From contig JAEZQV010000310.1 in NCBI GenBank assembly GCA_023441125.1, forward strand, positions 1 to 8,944: a stretch of 8,944 bases of DNA, written 5' to 3'. Positions 7,081 through 8,944 of this stretch are shown here, piece after piece (positions within the stretch are counted from its first letter, which is position 1; each line of letters starts with the position of its first letter). The stretch comes from Bacillota bacterium (GTDB lineage: Bacteria > Bacillota_C > Negativicutes > Sporomusales > Sporomusaceae). The position numbers were made by a program, and so were the translations under genes. A model generated the notes under the pieces. It ran no database searches. It was not told the origin of the DNA and saw nothing but the letters and a program-made list of their open reading frames with translations.

Positions 7081-7093
7081 AGCAAGCTGGTAA
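7060..7093 (+). terminator. Perfect 15-bp hairpin spanning the stop codon of the second M24-like gene
   Basis: TTACCAGCTTGCTTT (7060-7074) is the exact reverse complement of AAAGCAAGCTGGTAA (7079-7093), with a TTTT loop. The left arm encodes the last six residues and the TAA stop (7078-7080) sits at the loop. No U-tract follows, so it is not a textbook intrinsic terminator. It may act as a partial terminator, an mRNA 3'-end stabiliser, or a device that lowers expression of the LeuDC-like genes relative to the upstream ones. Terminating ribosomes would cover it. Confidence 0.6.
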
Positions 7094-7140
7094 TGAACCA
7101 AGATACTTAGTCTATGAATTGTAAAAGAATGAGACCGGGC

Positions 7141-7150
7141 ACAACGTTGT
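7141..7150. promoter_or_regulatory. 10-bp palindrome in the leader of the LeuD-like gene
   Basis: ACAACGTTGT is a perfect palindrome, followed by further related repeats (GTTG-TAG-CAAC, then GCAACAA) up to about 7167. The 127-bp gap (7081-7207) has no clear promoter boxes. The repeats could be an operator or leader structure for the last two genes. Evidence is limited to symmetry. Confidence 0.3.
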
Positions 7151-7194
7151 AGCAACTATGCAACAAGTATGACCGCAGGTCTTAACTACGGAAC

Positions 7195-7200
7195 AGGAGG
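7195..7200 (+). promoter_or_regulatory. Ribosome-binding site that fixes the LeuD-like start
   Basis: AGGAGG lies seven bases before ATG 7208 and selects it over the in-frame ATG at 7169. From 7208 the protein begins MICGNCIKFGDSVNTDII, matching the usual start of LeuD/HacB small subunits. Confidence 0.75.
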
Positions 7201-7207
7201 CTTGATT

Positions 7208-7708
7208 ATGATTTGCGGTAATTGTATTAAGTTTGGTGATAGCGTGAATACAGACATTATAATGCCTGGTCGTTACTTGGTCAGTATCGATCCCCAGGAA
7301 TTGGCGGAACACGCTTTTGAACCATTAGGACCTGAGGTGCAGCAACGGCTGCGCAACTCCAAGGTAGTGGTGGCCGGTGTCAATTTCGGCTGTGGCAGTG
7401 CGCGGGAGCAGGCGGCATCCTGCCTGCTGGGGGTAGGAATCAAGGCGGTCATTGCCAAATCCTTTGCCCGGACTTTTTTCCGGAACACCATTAATACCGG
7501 CTTGCTGGCCATTGAGAGTCCTGAAGCAGCCGAAGCCATCCAGGACGGCGGCGAAGCTTGCATCGATACCGAGGCCGGCACGATAACGGTTGGGGATAAG
7601 GTATTTCATTTCCCCCCTTATCCGGAAAGCCTGCGCCGCATTCTGGACGCCGGCGGTCTGATGCCTTATGTAGCAAAATACGTACTTGCAGGCGGGGAGG
7701 TAAAGTAA
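7208..7708 (+). CDS. LeuD/HacB-type small subunit of an aconitase-superfamily hydro-lyase
   Basis: At 166 residues it matches the short archaeal-type LeuD/HacB 'swivel' subunits. Conserved features are NTDIIMPGRYL (14-24), the active-site loop NFGCGSAREQA (59-69) with the catalytic serine (Ser64) and arginine (Arg66), and VIAKSFARTFFRN, which lines the interface. The usual GSSREH motif is changed to GSAREQ. The specificity loop reads YLVS (23-26); homoaconitases typically have YLRT, so a tricarboxylate substrate is less likely. With the large subunit it should dehydrate/rehydrate a hydroxy-dicarboxylate (isopropylmalate, citramalate, dimethylmalate or maleate type). The stop is one base from the next start. 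Small-before-large is the reverse of the usual leuC-leuD order, and no leuA or leuB is seen. Leucine biosynthesis is therefore possible but not favoured. Confidence 0.85.
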   Translation: MICGNCIKFGDSVNTDIIMPGRYLVSIDPQELAEHAFEPLGPEVQQRLRNSKVVVAGVNFGCGSAREQAASCLLGVGIKAVIAKSFARTFFRNTINTGLLAIESPEAAEAIQDGGEACIDTEAGTITVGDKVFHFPPYPESLRRILDAGGLMPYVAKYVLAGGEVK

Positions 7709-7709
7709 T

Positions 7710-8944
7710 ATGGGTAAAACATTTGCAGAAAAAGTTATGGCTAAGGCCGCCGGTATCCCTGAGGCAAGCGCCGGCCAGGTAATTGATGTGTATCCTCACC
7801 TGATTATGAGCCATGCCGCCAGCTGGCGTTGCATTAAAACACTGGAGAAGCTTGGCACCGATAAACTGTATGACGTTAATAGGATTGCCATGGTAATGGA
7901 TCATAATTCACCGGCAAGAACAGCCAAAACGGCTGCCGATCATAAGTTATGCCGGGAATTTGCCAGGGCCAAGGGCATTAAAAAGTTCTACGACGTGAAT
8001 GCCGGTATCGCCCATGTGGTTTTAATGGAAAACGGCCATGTCCTGCCAGGAATGGTGCTCATCGGCACGGATTCCCATTCAACAATTTACGGGGCCTTCG
8101 GCGCTGCCGGCACCGGCGTTGGCTTCAGTGAAGTAACAGCTGCCTGGATTTCCGGTTATTTGTGGATGAAAGTACCGGAAACGATCAAAGTGGTTATTAA
8201 CGGGCCGCTCAAACATGGCACAACAGCAAAAGATATCATGCTGTACTTAATCGGCAAACTGACAGCGGATGGCGCTACGTATAAAGCTATTGAATTCCAC
8301 GGCAGTTATGTAAAAGGTCTGTCCATCGCCGAACGTATTACCCTGTGTAACTTATCGATGGAAATGGGCACAAAATTTGCTTATGTACCACCCGATGAGG
8401 TAACCCGGGCCTATCTGGCCGAACGGGGCGTCAAACCAACCGATTATGAGGAGATCTTCCCTGACCCTGACGCCACCTATGTCCAAACGGTAACGATTGA
8501 TGCAACCACTCTGGAACCGCAGATTGCCTGCCCGCACGTAGTGGACAATGTCAAACCGCTTGCGGCCGTGGCCGGTACCAAGGTTGACCAGGTGTTTATC
8601 GGTTCCTGCGCTAACGCCAACTACGACGATCTGGCCTTGGCAGCCTCCATTCTCAAGGGGCATAAACTGGCTCCCGGCGTAAGAATGATTGTAACGCCGG
8701 CTTCGAAAAATGTTCTGGAACAAATCATTCGTGACGGTATTTTCACAACCTTTGTGGAAAGCGGCGCACTCCTTATGAACCCTGGCTGCGGCGCCTGCTC
8801 GGGAGACGGCGGCGTTATGGCCGACGGCGAAGTTACCCTGTCGACGGCCAACCGGAATTTCCAGGGACGGATGGGCAGCTATCAGGCCGACATTTATCTT
8901 GGCAGCCCGGCCGTGGCGGCAGCCTCAGCCATTACAGGCGTCAT
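7710..8944 (+). CDS. LeuC/HacA-type large subunit of an aconitase-superfamily hydro-lyase, 3'-truncated
   Basis: The frame is open from ATG 7710 to the window end: 411 codons of a family usually about 420 long, so only the extreme C-terminus is missing. GGAGG at 7696-7700 precedes it. The [4Fe-4S] ligands are Cys300 in GSCANAN and Cys360/Cys363 in NPGCGAC, with the normal 60- and 3-residue spacing. DSH at 121-123, IGKLTADGATYKA, VTPASK and STANRNFQGRMGS are also classical. Departures from the family are notable: GSCTN-G/S becomes GSCANA, CGPC becomes CGAC followed by a segment one residue shorter (SGDGGVMADGE), DSHTCTYGA becomes DSHSTIYGA, and the GICH region becomes GIAH. These changes surround the cluster and substrate, suggesting an unusual substrate rather than loss of activity. 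It is co-translated with the small subunit. The fold and cofactor are secure; the reaction is inferred only at the level of hydro-lyase. Confidence 0.88.
   Translation, partial: MGKTFAEKVMAKAAGIPEASAGQVIDVYPHLIMSHAASWRCIKTLEKLGTDKLYDVNRIAMVMDHNSPARTAKTAADHKLCREFARAKGIKKFYDVNAGIAHVVLMENGHVLPGMVLIGTDSHSTIYGAFGAAGTGVGFSEVTAAWISGYLWMKVPETIKVVINGPLKHGTTAKDIMLYLIGKLTADGATYKAIEFHGSYVKGLSIAERITLCNLSMEMGTKFAYVPPDEVTRAYLAERGVKPTDYEEIFPDPDATYVQTVTIDATTLEPQIACPHVVDNVKPLAAVAGTKVDQVFIGSCANANYDDLALAASILKGHKLAPGVRMIVTPASKNVLEQIIRDGIFTTFVESGALLMNPGCGACSGDGGVMADGEVTLSTANRNFQGRMGSYQADIYLGSPAVAAASAITGV

Noticed and set aside
7169..7207. 13-residue extension of the LeuD-like protein from ATG 7169
   Set aside because: There is no ribosome-binding site there, and AGGAGG correctly precedes ATG 7208, where family homology begins.
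7208..8944. Assignment as leucine-biosynthesis leuDC
   Set aside because: Gene order is reversed, no leuA/leuB is visible, active-site motifs deviate and the neighbours are catabolic; kept only as an alternative, so no gene symbol is given.

Overview
The window looks like a catabolic gene cluster from an anaerobic, low-to-mid GC Gram-positive-type bacterium. The evidence is AT-rich spacers, strong Shine-Dalgarno sites (AAGGAG, GGAGG, AAGGAGG), tight same-strand packing, and oxygen-sensitive enzyme types (UbiD, a DHOD-ferredoxin fusion, an Fe-S hydro-lyase). A Firmicute of the Negativicutes type would fit, but that is an impression from protein style and cannot be proved here. All eight genes lie on the + strand. 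I saw no RNA genes, CRISPR arrays, insertion sequences or integration sites.

Layout: (1) 2-880, the C-terminal two thirds of a UbiD-family (de)carboxylase, cut by the left edge. (2) 881-1739, a good sigma-A-type promoter, overlapping palindromes and an IclR-family regulator. (3) 1971-3143, a PreA-like flavoprotein: a dihydroorotate/dihydropyrimidine dehydrogenase barrel fused to a two-cluster ferredoxin tail. (4) 3144-3437, an AT-rich spacer with two long perfect inverted repeats, then a 12-TM MFS carrier (3438-4787). (5) 4874-7080, two translationally coupled creatinase/M24 'pita-bread' proteins that have both lost most of the metal ligands of M24 peptidases. The second gene ends inside a perfect 15-bp hairpin. 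(6) 7208-8944, a small-then-large pair of LeuD/LeuC-type aconitase-superfamily subunits with divergent active-site motifs. The large subunit is cut by the right edge.

Inferred joint role: the carrier imports a small, probably carboxylated compound, and the IclR protein senses it or a product. The flavoprotein would reduce a C=C or ring double bond, and the metal-free creatinase-like pair would cleave a C-N (amidine, amide or lactam) bond. The LeuDC-like hydro-lyase would hydrate or isomerise the resulting unsaturated dicarboxylate, and UbiD would remove or add a carboxyl group. This resembles the logic of anaerobic N-heterocycle fermentation, such as nicotinate, where a LeuCD-type dimethylmalate dehydratase acts late. 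The substrate cannot be read from the sequence. The most unusual part is the degenerate M24 pair next to a non-canonical LeuDC-like enzyme.
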